DNA of 64,000 bases from contig CM039198.1 in the NCBI GenBank assembly GCA_008360975.2, forward strand, positions 9,568,547 to 9,632,546. Reading direction: 5' to 3'. The notes below the pieces were generated by a model that had not been told where the DNA came from, did not search any database, and worked only from the letters and a program-made list of their open reading frames with translations. Shown piece by piece: positions 50,544 through 60,800 of the stretch. Source of the DNA: Lichenostomus cassidix (Eukaryota > Chordata > Aves > Passeriformes > Meliphagidae). The first letter of the stretch is position 1; every line of letters begins with the position of its first letter. Position numbers and translations under genes: made by a program.

Positions 50544-51079
50544 AATGGAATTCAAAAGCAATCAGGCTGTAACATGCCTTAGAAATAAAAAGGTCTTTCA
50601 GTGTTGGGTGTGCTTACTGCAAAGAAAAGGTCGAGGCTGTTCACCTTAAAGCTTTACCAAATCTCCCGAGCACTTCCTCTAACCATCCGCTCCAGGGACA
50701 CAGGAGACTTTGTCGGCAGAAGGCAATACTGACTTCTCCCATGAGAGGGAGGCCAAGAACCTTTAGTATCTTTGAGCTACTTGTTCCTCAGTATTAGGCA
50801 AAACGTTTCCCCCCTTATGACTCTTTGGATCTGCTACTTACCTCATAGCAGTCCCAAGCTGATCTTCACTTTGGCGACTCCACCTGTAAAGAACAAAGGC
50901 AGCAGGGATGGGCCCTGCAGCCAAGCTGTGATATTGAGAGCCAGGATGTTTCCCAAGAGCCTGTATCAGAGATGTTACTAAAACACTGCCATAGTCACTC
51001 ATTGCATGTGTCTTCAGTGTTGTTCATCTGTCCTGGCCTTGGCTGCTACGTCTGGGGATCCACAACAGTGTAAGCCTTT

Positions 51080-52820
51080 AGTTGGCACCAGCACAAAATG
51101 TACCCTGATGCCAGCAAGATATGTAGAGGCAGGATCCATCTCTATTTCTGGGGTGACAGGGATATCCCAACAGTGATTTTACTGGAAGCTGAAGTGAGCC
51201 TGCCTGGGGATGAGTGGCAGAAATGCCCCACTGCAACTGGCCCAGAGTATCCTTGTCCAAGTCCAAGTCCATGTATCCTTGGCATAGATTATCTCAGGAG
51301 AGGTTATTTCAAGGACCCAAAGGGGCATTGCTGGGCTTTCAGGATAGCTGTTGTGGAGATGAAGGGAATTAGACAGTTGAATATCTTGCCTGGCCTCTCA
51401 GAAGAGCCTTCTGCTGTAAGACTGCTGAGGGTGGAAGAATAACAGGTACTGATTGCTACCACAATAGTGCATTGTCAGCAATACCACACCAACCAGGTCT
51501 GCATGATTCCCATCCATGGGATGATCCATGAACTGCAGAGCCCAGGGAGTGCTCAGCAAGACTCACTCACCCTTCAGTAGCCCCATATGGCCTGTACCTA
51601 AGTCTAAGAGAGAGTGGAGACTGACAGTGGACTATGGTGGCCTGAATGAAGTTACACCATCACTGAGTGCTGCTGTGCCAGACATGCTGAAACTTCAATA
51701 TAAACTGAAGGGGTTTGAGCTGCTACTGAAGTGATTGGCACTGAAGCACAGATTCTTCTGGCACCGTGACTATCAGTGCTGGGCTGGATGTTCAAAGGGA
51801 ATGTCCCTGCCACACGTCATCCCACTGATGCTATGTGGAGTAAGTGGATTGCTCTGAGTGAGTATTTCATATTCCCTGTCATGCACCAGCCCTGGGAAAG
51901 CTGAACAGTACAATGGCCTGTGTCGCTGTTGAGCAGCTAGCAGAGTAATGAAAACACCAGTTCTCAGTGGCAAGAAGGAATGACCTTTATTGTTTTGATT
52001 TCATCACATATATAGAGTTCTCAAAGTCACCCAGATTGGTCAGTCAGAAGCCTTCCCCCAGGCCTGATTGGCCAGGCCTTCACTGTCCAAGTTCTGGGAC
52101 ACTGTTCCAACATCCAAACTTTATCTTTATTTATAAAACACAAGAAGAATTCTGGGAAAAACCTGTGCTAGCCACCGGCCTGCTAAAAACCACATTGAAA
52201 GCAATGGGTTGTGGGACCTCCAAACCTTGGGATCTACATTTAGCAAAGGCCACCTGGTTACTTAACACCCAAGCTGGCCCTGCCCAATCACAACATCCAC
52301 ATACCACAGAAGGGGATAAAGTCCCCATGGTGCATATGAGAAATGTGCTAGGGAAGAGAGTCTGGATCAGTCCTGCCTCAAGCAAAGGCAAGCCCATCCC
52401 TGGGATTGCTTTTGCTCGAGGATCTGGGTGCACCAGGTGGGTAATGCAGAGGGACAGGGAAACATGATATGTACCTCAAGGGGATTTGATTTTGGGGGAG
52501 AACAGTCTGTAATGCTGAATTACATATGTAATATTGGTTGTCGAATGACAACAACAACCAATGTGCCACTGTATGTCATAGCTATCATGAACAATGAGTA
52601 TGGACTGCTCTAGATACACCAATCATCCACTAAATGAACTCAACAGACATCTTGATGGGGACAGCCATCTAGACTGGACTCAGTAGACTTCAGGACTACT
52701 GAAATAATACCTGTGCTTGTGTAGAGTTATATGAATATATGTATATAACATAGTTGGAAAGTATAAGATCCGAACATGATGTAAATGGTACAGAATAAGG
52801 GGTGGATGATATCCTGGCTG
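51080..52820 (+). mobile_element. Decayed endogenous retrovirus, ERVL-like pol remnant and 3' region
   Basis: 51080-51740 holds an interrupted frame recognisable as the protease to reverse-transcriptase junction of an avian endogenous retrovirus pol gene, ending early in the RT. From about 51740 the frame breaks and a short stretch near 51885-51915 looks like the C-terminal integrase region, so most of RT, RNase H and integrase is deleted. 52430-52820 resembles the 3' non-coding part and LTR of the same class of element. Stops and frameshifts make it non-functional. Class assignment rests on recalled similarity and is tentative. Confidence 0.7.
51949..52308 (-). mobile_element. LTR-like segment nested in the ERV remnant (minus orientation)
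   Basis: Read on the minus strand the segment has a TATA-like 'tttataaataaag' near 52140, a polyadenylation signal AATAAA near 51985 and an end in ...TTCA at 51949, the layout of U3-R-U5. It interrupts the plus-strand retroviral remnant. The 5' boundary (TGTGG at about 52308) is a guess and I see no target duplication. Confidence 0.45.
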
Positions 52821-52894
52821 CAGAGAGAAGGGCACACCAGGAAAAAATGTTGAAAAACCACTCTCATGTCCTCGTGTGGCACTATTTTTTAGGC

Positions 52895-53940
52895 ATAAAG
52901 TGAAAAGTAACAGATATCATATATGTTGACTTTAGGGAGGTTTTTAACACTGGCTGTTCTGATCCCTTCTTAAAAAGATAGAAGGCCATGGTGAGTGTAA
53001 AAGCGGTGAGATCATTGTACCTCAGGTGCTAATTATCAATGTTTGTCAAAATGGAAGGACATATTCAGAGGATTTTTGCAGGGGTCCATTCTGATGCCAG
53101 ATCTCTTTAATTACTTCAGTTAACAACCTGGATGATTAACACCCATGACTGCCTTATTAAACCTGCTAATTACTCCAAGCTGTTGAGGACAGCAAAGACA
53201 ACAGGACTCAGCACTAGATGGAGAAATGGCCTGCAATCTACAGGGCAATATTCAATAAGTACAACTTCCAGCATTACTTTTGTGAGCAGTGAGCAACACG
53301 GGTTCAGGTGAGGGAACTAGGTGGATGCAGTTTTACAAACAAACAAACAAAACAATAACCACATAAACCACCACAAAAACCCAACTCAAACTCTACCCCC
53401 CTCCAAAAAAAAAAAAGAAAAAAATTAGTCCATGGAGAGCAAACTGAACACCAGCAATGGGAAAGGCAAATGCCATGCAGGAGCATGTGAGCTGTAGCCC
53501 CCAAGGCAAGCTGGGGTACTATGCCTAGCTAGGGATGCTGTACTTCAAAAAATGCAGATGGACAGAAAAAACATCAAAGGAGGTCAGTGAGGATGCTGGG
53601 AGGCTGAGAAAACATGAAAAAAGGCAGAAGGAAATGAATTGATGTAATGTGTAGAAAAGAAAGCTGAGGCAAGGACAGGAAGGGAAACACTGCAGTTCAT
53701 CATTGCACATCATCAAGAGCCCAAGGGGTCAATTTGAAGAAGGCCATGACCACAGTGAACAGGGCAGGATATAAACATTTCAAATTAAAAAAAAAAACCC
53801 TGAAGTTAGGCTTTTGGAGAATGTTAGGATGTGTGCCAGAACAGATTGTTAGGGAATGGCACAATCTCCATCACTGGAGGTCTTTAGGGAAAGGTTTCAC
53901 AAACATGTCAGAACAGGTATTTTTGATCCTCTAACATTTG
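52895..53940 (+). mobile_element. Old CR1 LINE copy (RT C-terminus and 3' UTR, plus orientation)
   Basis: A strongly diverged but colinear CR1: 'tgttgactttagggaggttt', 'tttgcaggggtccattctga', 'ttaacaacctggatgatta', 'gctaattactccaagctgtt', and the 3' part 'tctccatcactggaggtctt'. An A-rich insert at 53336-53425 interrupts it. All frames are broken. Confidence 0.75.
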
Positions 53941-54336
53941 CAGTGAGGGAAAAGTGACTTTACCTAATTGTAAGCAAACCACAGGCAGGTCAGGTGGCAC
54001 AAAGCAGAGGTGGAAGCCAGCTGTCAGCTTTGTGCTAATGTTTGCCAGTAGGCATTGGGTTTCTGCATCACAGCCTGCAAGGTGCCAACCTTGGACCTGC
54101 ACTCAGGGGTTAATGCAGAAGAGAAGGGTTAAGCAAAACAGGCCAGAGAAAGGAAAGACACGGAATTAAGGAGGGGAATGTTTTTTGTGTCAGGACTTCA
54201 ATTGCACCCTCTCCCCCTGCCTCCCCCACTGAAGTTTAACTCTCAACATTTAAACAGTTTGCTGGTAAGAGCAAGTGGTTTATTCACCATCAGGTGGCTT
54301 TGGAGCATTTTGAAAAAAAATGGAAGAAGTCTGGGG

Positions 54337-54390
54337 GATGTGTATGTGTATATATGTATGTACATATATATATGTATGGGTATATATATA

Positions 54391-54435
<45 letters not shown>

Positions 54436-54440
54436 GTTTA
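54337..54440. repeat. (TATG)n/(TG)n compound microsatellite
   Basis: Alternating 'tatg', 'tata' units followed by about 15 uninterrupted 'tg' units and then 'tatg' units again. Likely polymorphic. Confidence 0.95.
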
Positions 54441-55613
54441 TATGAGCCACTCTTAACTTACTCACCTGGGAGCTCTTTTTAGCCAAAGCTCTTACTTTGG
54501 TTCCCACCTAGGCTTCATTACAGCTGTGTTGCTGCTGTGTATAGCCCTGTCCTGGGGCTGTGAGCCAGACCCTGGGCTGGGGACTTGACTTAACATCAGC
54601 CCTGCCTATTGCTGAAGACTTGTCTGGAATCCAGACTGAGCGTGGTCACTGCCATGGGACTGTGCTGCTCACCTGGTTCAGGTGGGGCCTCTGGCTGGGG
54701 AGGCCACTGTCCATCCACCCTGTTATGCTCCACTTCTCTCACAGAGCAGCCATCCCTGGTTCTCCCCAGTGTTGTGTAGGTGAAGATGTAAGGTTAGGAT
54801 CCTGCTTGTGCTAGGCAGTGAGGTGTCCCATGTGGAAATATGGGAGGAGAGGATAAGGGCACTCCTTCACCTGGACATGTGTGCTGACTGCCCTGTGTCT
54901 GTGATCTTTGTTACAGACTCCTCCAGGTGCTAGCACTGATGGTTGCCACCCATGGCACTCACACACACCACACCCAGGAAGGGCTGTTTCTCGTTGAAGC
55001 GCTGGGTACAAGTGACTCCCATTCCTCTCTTTACCAAAGTGGTGAATGGGCCAAACTGGAAGCAGCTTTGGAAGGGTCAGCAATGTTCCCAGAGAGGGCA
55101 GAGGCCAAGGTGATGGTTTGTAGTTCCTGGAGGGACTAGCAGGGTGTGTTCAGGGCTTGAGGTGTTTTCTGTATTATTCTGTATTATTCACCTCCATGGT
55201 GGCCTGGGCAACGGAGGAACAGGGGAAGAGTCCTCATACTTCTAACATGTGGATGTCCGGCTGTTTCCTTAGCCTATCTCCATTCATAAAGGGGGTCAGT
55301 ACTACGTCTATCACAAAGATGAGGACACAAGGCCTCCTGTAGGGGAAAGGACTGGCCCGTTATGCAGCAGGCTGGAGAGAGCCCATGGTTCTGGGGCAAC
55401 CATTTCACTGCTCCAATTCACAGTGAAAGGAACAAGACGGAGATGTCTTTACAAACAAACTGTGAGGGCTGCTGGTAGATAAGGCCAGATACTGATAGGT
55501 GAAAGAAGCAATGGCAGGAACCGTAAATTCCATAGGAATTCCATTAATTGACACAGACTGTTACTCACCCAAGGCCATGCTAAATCCCTGGACTTAAAGA
55601 ACAGAGACACAAA
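54441..55613. other. Stretch without recognisable features
   Basis: Mixed-composition sequence. I see no exon, transposon end or RNA gene. Open frames here are all under 95 codons and show no family resemblance. Confidence 0.4.
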
Positions 55614-56160
55614 TGAAGCACGGAATTGACTCCACAACTCAGATAGTTATGAAGTAGGTATGTGTTTATTCCAGCTGGGGTGCATGGGGGGTAGCCCCTC
55701 CAAAGACATGCACACCCTCAGCGGCACTTCACTAAGTTTATATTAGGTTACAGATTACATATGCATAAAGTTAGACAAAGCTCGTATACATATTCATTAC
55801 TTATCCCCGCTTCGTATTATAATGAGTTCAAAGTTCATTTAAATATGCTCGCGCAAGCGCAGTGTCTTCAAATTAATTGTGGGGAAGGGTCCCGATGATT
55901 AATTATGACAGATTCCCTCCTCTTCATCACGATGAACTGTTCACCCTGTTCCCTTGCACATGCTCCCTTGGTCCTTGGTTCTAGTCCAAGCCTGAGAACC
56001 GACTCGTACCAGTCCTGGGGTCCAAGGGCAGGATGCTCGGTTACACTTGGCTCTCCTCTCTTCATCCTCCCCGGTACCAAGTAGGCACATATTCATTAAG
56101 AAAATAATAAATGAACCACAGCTGGCATATCTTAGTAAATCATTATACAATCTCTGGCTC
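55614..56160 (-). mobile_element. 3' end of an ERVK-like endogenous retrovirus: polypurine tract plus 3' LTR
   Basis: On the minus strand, an internal segment (56160-55911) ends in a polypurine tract (gaagaggagggaa), directly followed by an LTR running from TGTCATAATTAATC (55910) to ...GTGCTTCA (55614), 297 bp. The LTR contains AATAAA near 55670 in the expected R region. The TG...CA ends and adjoining polypurine tract make this a genuine 3' LTR junction. The internal part is non-coding remnant. ERVK assignment is by recalled resemblance to songbird LTRs. Confidence 0.8.
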
Positions 56161-56262
56161 TCTGAATCAGCTTAAAAAAAATTATTATTACTATTATCCA
56201 GCTTCTAGCTCTTTTACATTAGTAATTTCTATTTTACCCTAAATCACAAAGAAAACAAAAAG

Positions 56263-56530
56263 TGTGGGGGGATGTACATTAGAAGGAGGTCTGTATTAAG
56301 CAATTTGGGAAGTCTGTACCTCTCAAGTACCTCAGCCAAAGGGGAAAGAGAGAGGGAAATGCCGCCGGGAAATTAGGATAAAAAGGAGGCTAAGTCCTCT
56401 AGCAATTTGAGAGACCCTATGGGAAATGCCCATGACCTCTCAATTTATTAATGAATAAAGTTACAGGACTCCTCTGTCTCCTTTTTGGACATAAACCTCT
56501 GGTATTTGTGGATTAATTTTCCTCACAACA
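56263..56530 (+). mobile_element. Solo LTR, plus orientation, about 270 bp
   Basis: Starts TGTGGGGGGATG at 56263, has AATAAA near 56453 and ends CTCACAACA at 56530, the TG...CA form of a retroviral LTR. The sequence between signal and end (ttggacataaacctctggta) is typical of U5. No second LTR or internal region is visible and I see no target duplication. It ends about 300 bp before the MAP2K4 CpG island. Confidence 0.7.
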
Positions 56531-56839
56531 GTATGTGCTGCCCTACGACTAGGAGCATAGGTTTGCTGGAGTTGAGAGGAAGGGTCAGAAACCATGTGCT
56601 GGCATGAACAGCAGTGGCCAAGAAAAGGAAGAAAATGAGGGGTAGGCTGGCTGAAGGTGGCAGGAAAGGGCTGATGCCCTGGGTGCCCGGGAAATCACGG
56701 CAGGGAGTTGTACCCTGTGGTCTCGGGGTAGTCAGGAGAAGTTTGCAATGGGCTGCCTGTGGGGGAGAAGTCCTAACCCTAGGGTGAAGATGAGAAATGC
56801 GATAAAGCTACTCGGGCCGACTGCCGGTCCCCGAGGGGC

Positions 56840-57830
56840 CTCCCCGGCCACGGGGATGTGAGACAGGACAGCAGATGTCCGGGCGCCCCAGGCTGAGGGC
56901 TGCCGAGGCCGAGCGCCGTGCGGGGTCCCCTGACGAGCTGCGAGCGATGCCCCCCGGCCCCAGGGAGCGGGAGCGGAGCCGCAGCAGCCCGGCCCACGGA
57001 TGCCCCGTCCCCCCGCGGGAGGCAGCGCCGCCCCCGCCCCGCCGCTGCGGTGCCGCAGGCGCGGGGCCCCGGCGGGGAGGGGTTTCGCGGCCCCAGCCGG
57101 GGGCGGACGGGCGGCGGGGCCGTGTGTCCTGCCCTGCCGGGGAGGGCCCTGCGCAGCGCCGCCGCCGCTGCTCCCGCTCCGCGCACAATGGCGACTCCCA
57201 GCCCCAGCGGCGGCTCCGGGGGGAGCGGGAGCGGGCCCGGGCCGGGCGCCGCCAGCAGCAGCAGCAGCAGCATGCAGGGTAAGCACCGCCGGCCCGGGCA
57301 GCGCCGGGCCTCGCCGGTCGGGCCGGAGCCGCCGCAGATCTCGCCCTGCCCGGGCCGTGGGGACCCCCGGGCGCTGCCGGCCCGCGCCCCCCGCGCTGGG
57401 CCGCGGCTGTGGAGCGGCGCAGCCCGCGGAAAGCCCCGGCTCTGCCCGGCCCCGGCGGCCCAGCTCCGGGCCTGCCCCGCTGGCGGCCCGGCCGCGCCCG
57501 GCGCGCTCGGCGGGAGGAAGCGCGGCCCTGGCCCTGCCTGTGGGGCTGCCGGGGCGCAGGGCCTGCCCGGAGCTCGGCCCCGAACTCGGCCCCGGCCGCC
57601 GGGACAAAGGCCGGGCTGGACGCGGCTCCGGCCTCTCCCGGCCGGGGACGGTTCTGCGGCCGCTGCGGGAGGCCGGTGTAGGCCGCGGCTGTAGCAGCAT
57701 CCCGGGGGGCCCGGCGGGAGCGATGTGCGGCGGGGGCGGCCCGGGCCACAGCAGCCCCGCGGTGCGGCCGGGCCGGGGCTGCGGCACGACGGCACTGCCC
57801 GGGCCACCGGGACCTCCTCCGGGCCTCCGC
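56840..57830. promoter_or_regulatory. MAP2K4: CpG island / MAP2K4 promoter
   Basis: About 1 kb of very GC- and CpG-rich sequence around the MAP2K4 start codon, with abrupt return to A/T-rich sequence at both sides. No TATA box. It produces overlapping open frames of 250-360 codons on both strands, which I treat as composition artefacts. Confidence 0.85.
57188..57278 (+). CDS. MAP2K4: MAP2K4 (MKK4/SEK1), first coding exon only
   Basis: Dual-specificity kinase that activates JNK (and p38) after stress; cytosolic and nuclear. Only exon 1 is in the window: 30 codons plus one base, from MATPSPSGGSGGSGS through a serine run to SSMQ and the donor G|GTAAGC. The MxxPSPSGG start, the Gly/Ser-rich body and the SSMQ end at phase 1 match the human exon, which continues into the GKRKALK segment. 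The kinase domain lies further right. The frame stays open upstream to an in-frame ATG at 56918, but the family starts at the conserved MAxPSPSGG site, in the context cacaATGG. The body is shorter than in human (30 against about 39 residues) and differs in its low-complexity run. Confidence 0.9.
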
Positions 57831-60800
57831 CTCCGGTGTGTGCTTTGCTCAAGATAAACATTTAAGTAAAATCATTTCAACGCGAACTTGCGGTTCAGTT
57901 TCGTTCCGTTCCGATGGAAATTTACAGTGCTGCAGCGGGTCGTGTTGGTTCCCACCGGCACTTGTTGATGGTTGAGCAGCCTTGCAAAAACGGGGGATAT
58001 TTATTTTTCAGAAAGGCCTCAGCAAACCTTTTGAGTTTCTCCTTTAAAGTTAGACCACTGAGGAATACTCTCTGAGCAATATTTTAGGCCTTGTTAGGCT
58101 GAGGTGACACAGTGCTGGTTTGTTTGTTTTCTTTTTTTCTAATTGAATACAGGAATGGTAAGATTAAAGAAGCAGTTTGCCCTGGTTTGGGACCACGAAA
58201 AAGGAAGGGTTGCTCTCTGTGTGGCAGAAGTGGAGGTACTATCGTGAAATAATGTTTGTCACAGTTGTTTGCTGGATTCTGTGTTCTACCCTCCTCATAG
58301 GGACTCTCCTGAGACTGGTGGGGACTTGTTTGGGCAGAGAACTGATGATTAAACTCAAGAGTTTGGTATACTTGGAGTGAAAAGGTGAATTTTGGCTCCT
58401 TGTAGCTTCCCCTGCATGAAGGATTGGGTATGTTTTGGGCCTTGTCAAGGTAGTATTATCCATCTTTTGAAAAACAGAATCTCTGACCTTGTGAATTAAA
58501 TGCACGGGTTAAAAACTTTACCATGATTTGCCAAAGCAGTTGTGATTAAATAAGAACTACCCTTATAGTACAGATACAACCCTCCATGTTGCCCCTTGTA
58601 TTTGCACCTGACACGTTTTTCATATTTGAGTCGTTCATCTGAATTACCTGTATCTCCAAGGCTGAGATTTGGTTTTGCACCTTGGCACCTGTGATGCCCT
58701 GGGAGCTTGTGGTGATACAGGATCTGCATGCTCCCTCCAGGTGGAGGAAGGGCAGTTGGTTCTGTTGTAGCTGGTTTAAAGTGGCTGTTAAAATATGGAT
58801 TCAGGACTATGGGGCAGTGTGATGATGCCCAGCACCTGGTGGTTTTTCCTAAGGTGACAGATGAGTGTTTTGGTGCCCCAGGAGGAGCTGAGTGTGGGAT
58901 CCTGTGTGGGCTTTGGAGCAGCAGGTTGCTGTGGTGGTGGTGGTTCCTGGAACCTGCAAGAAACTCTGTCCCCGGAGGACAGAGATCCCTGTGCTGCCAC
59001 TCCACCTGTGTGGGCTCTGGGTGGGATGGGAAGGGTCTGGATGTGGCTGTATGTGGTGTACAAGCTGCTGGGGCAGCTCTGGCTGCTCTCCGAGATGCAC
59101 AGTGGCCTTGCCCGCAACATGTGCTCCTGCTGATGCCAAGGCAAGCTGAGCTGAACAAAGAAAAACCCACAAAAGTGTTGAGAGTTCTGCAGTTGGGATG
59201 CCCAGCTTGTGCTTGTAGTGTGGCTGGGCAGGCAGTGGATCAAGGGAGGTGCAGGAATGCATTGCTGGGTGGGGAGAAGAGTAGGTAGGACTTTGTCAGT
59301 GTTGATTTAATTGGCTTAAACAGCATGGCAAGGTGGATCAGGGAAGTCGTTAAGCTGGAAACAAGTAATTATATTAAAAAAAAAAGTTTTGCTCAGTTAA
59401 TTTTCAGCCAGAAGCACTCTGACCTGGCTTGTGCAGCTGCTGCTGGGAGGGAGGTGGGAGTAGGAAAAGGTGGAACAACTCCCATGCCAAGGGACTGTGA
59501 CAGGGCTCCCCTGGACAGCAGACTGGTGCTTGTGGAGAACAGAGGCCAGGTGCATGGGTAAGCTCGCCTGAGGTGAGAGTCCCTCACATGGGGTTTCTGT
59601 TTTGGTGTCAGGGCTGGCAGTTTTATAAGGAGTGTCTGCTGTCAGGGCATTCATCGGGGCCTGGGGGTAGGGAAGAGTTGTGAGGATGGTGGTACAGGGG
59701 AGAAGTCTTCAGGGAACTTGAGGTCCATCACATTTATGTCTGGGGCAAGAGCAGCAGGTCCAGAAGGTCTCTATAGGCCACCCAGTTTTGTTTTAAATTC
59801 TATATCCTACGCCATTTTTGATGCACACAGACTAAAGTCCTCCAGGTGACAGGACAGAGATGAAGGGACACTGCCCTGTCCTCGTGCTGGGCTCACTGTG
59901 CAGCCATGGCCCTCAAGCCTTGCAATCAAGCAAAGGGTTGCTTTAGGCCTTTCTACCTTTATTGTTCTGTGTGCTCCAGCTTCATGCTCCTGTCTTCTCT
60001 TGGCTGCCTGGATCAGCTGCCCATGCCGAAGGACTTGGAGCTTCTTTTCTTCCCAAAGGGTCTCCTGGCTAGTGCAGTTCATGGTGCTGTGTTCAAGGCA
60101 CAGCTTGGAGACAAAGGAGAGCTGGAATTCTAAGTATTAAAATAGATCCTATTCCGTAACTTTTAAAATATCTGTTGCGTGCACACTGAAGTCTGTCAGG
60201 ATGCTGGTGACTGCTGGTGTCAAGAGCTGTTGTCCTTCTTACTTAGGTGTAATGTTAGAGTTCAGTAACAGCCCTGAATATTTAGTGCCCTGGATGTTTT
60301 GTGGAGAAAACAGATTCTGTGGGAAGCAGGATAACTTTGACAGTGATTTAAGAAAAAAACGGTACCCAAACTATAGTTGGAGCAATTTTGTGTTTCTCTC
60401 ATTGCCAAAATTAGTAATAGTCATTACTGCTAACATTATTCAGAAAATAATCATTTGAAGAATTATGGAATGAAATCTAGAAATGTAGTCAATTCCAAGG
60501 CATAGGAAGAATTTTGATTCTAATTACAACCTGTGGAGTCACTCATCCTAACTACAGTGCAAAACAGGAACTGGAACCGCTTATAACTGATTGTTATGGA
60601 ATCAGCTCAGCTGCATTGGGCATTCAGGAAGACCAGAGGCAACTGGGACTTCTCCAAATACTTGCTGCCTGGTATGCTCTGGTGTCTTTAAAAAGCAAAG
60701 CAGAGCTACTGTATATATCTTCTCAGAGTGTACATGATGGCTCAGATGTGTTGAGTGGGAATTCCTGACTGGTGCAACTGGAATTCAGGATTCTCAGTTC

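Noticed and set aside
56732..57861. Several 250-360-codon frames on both strands
   Set aside because: CpG-island composition artefacts around MAP2K4 exon 1.
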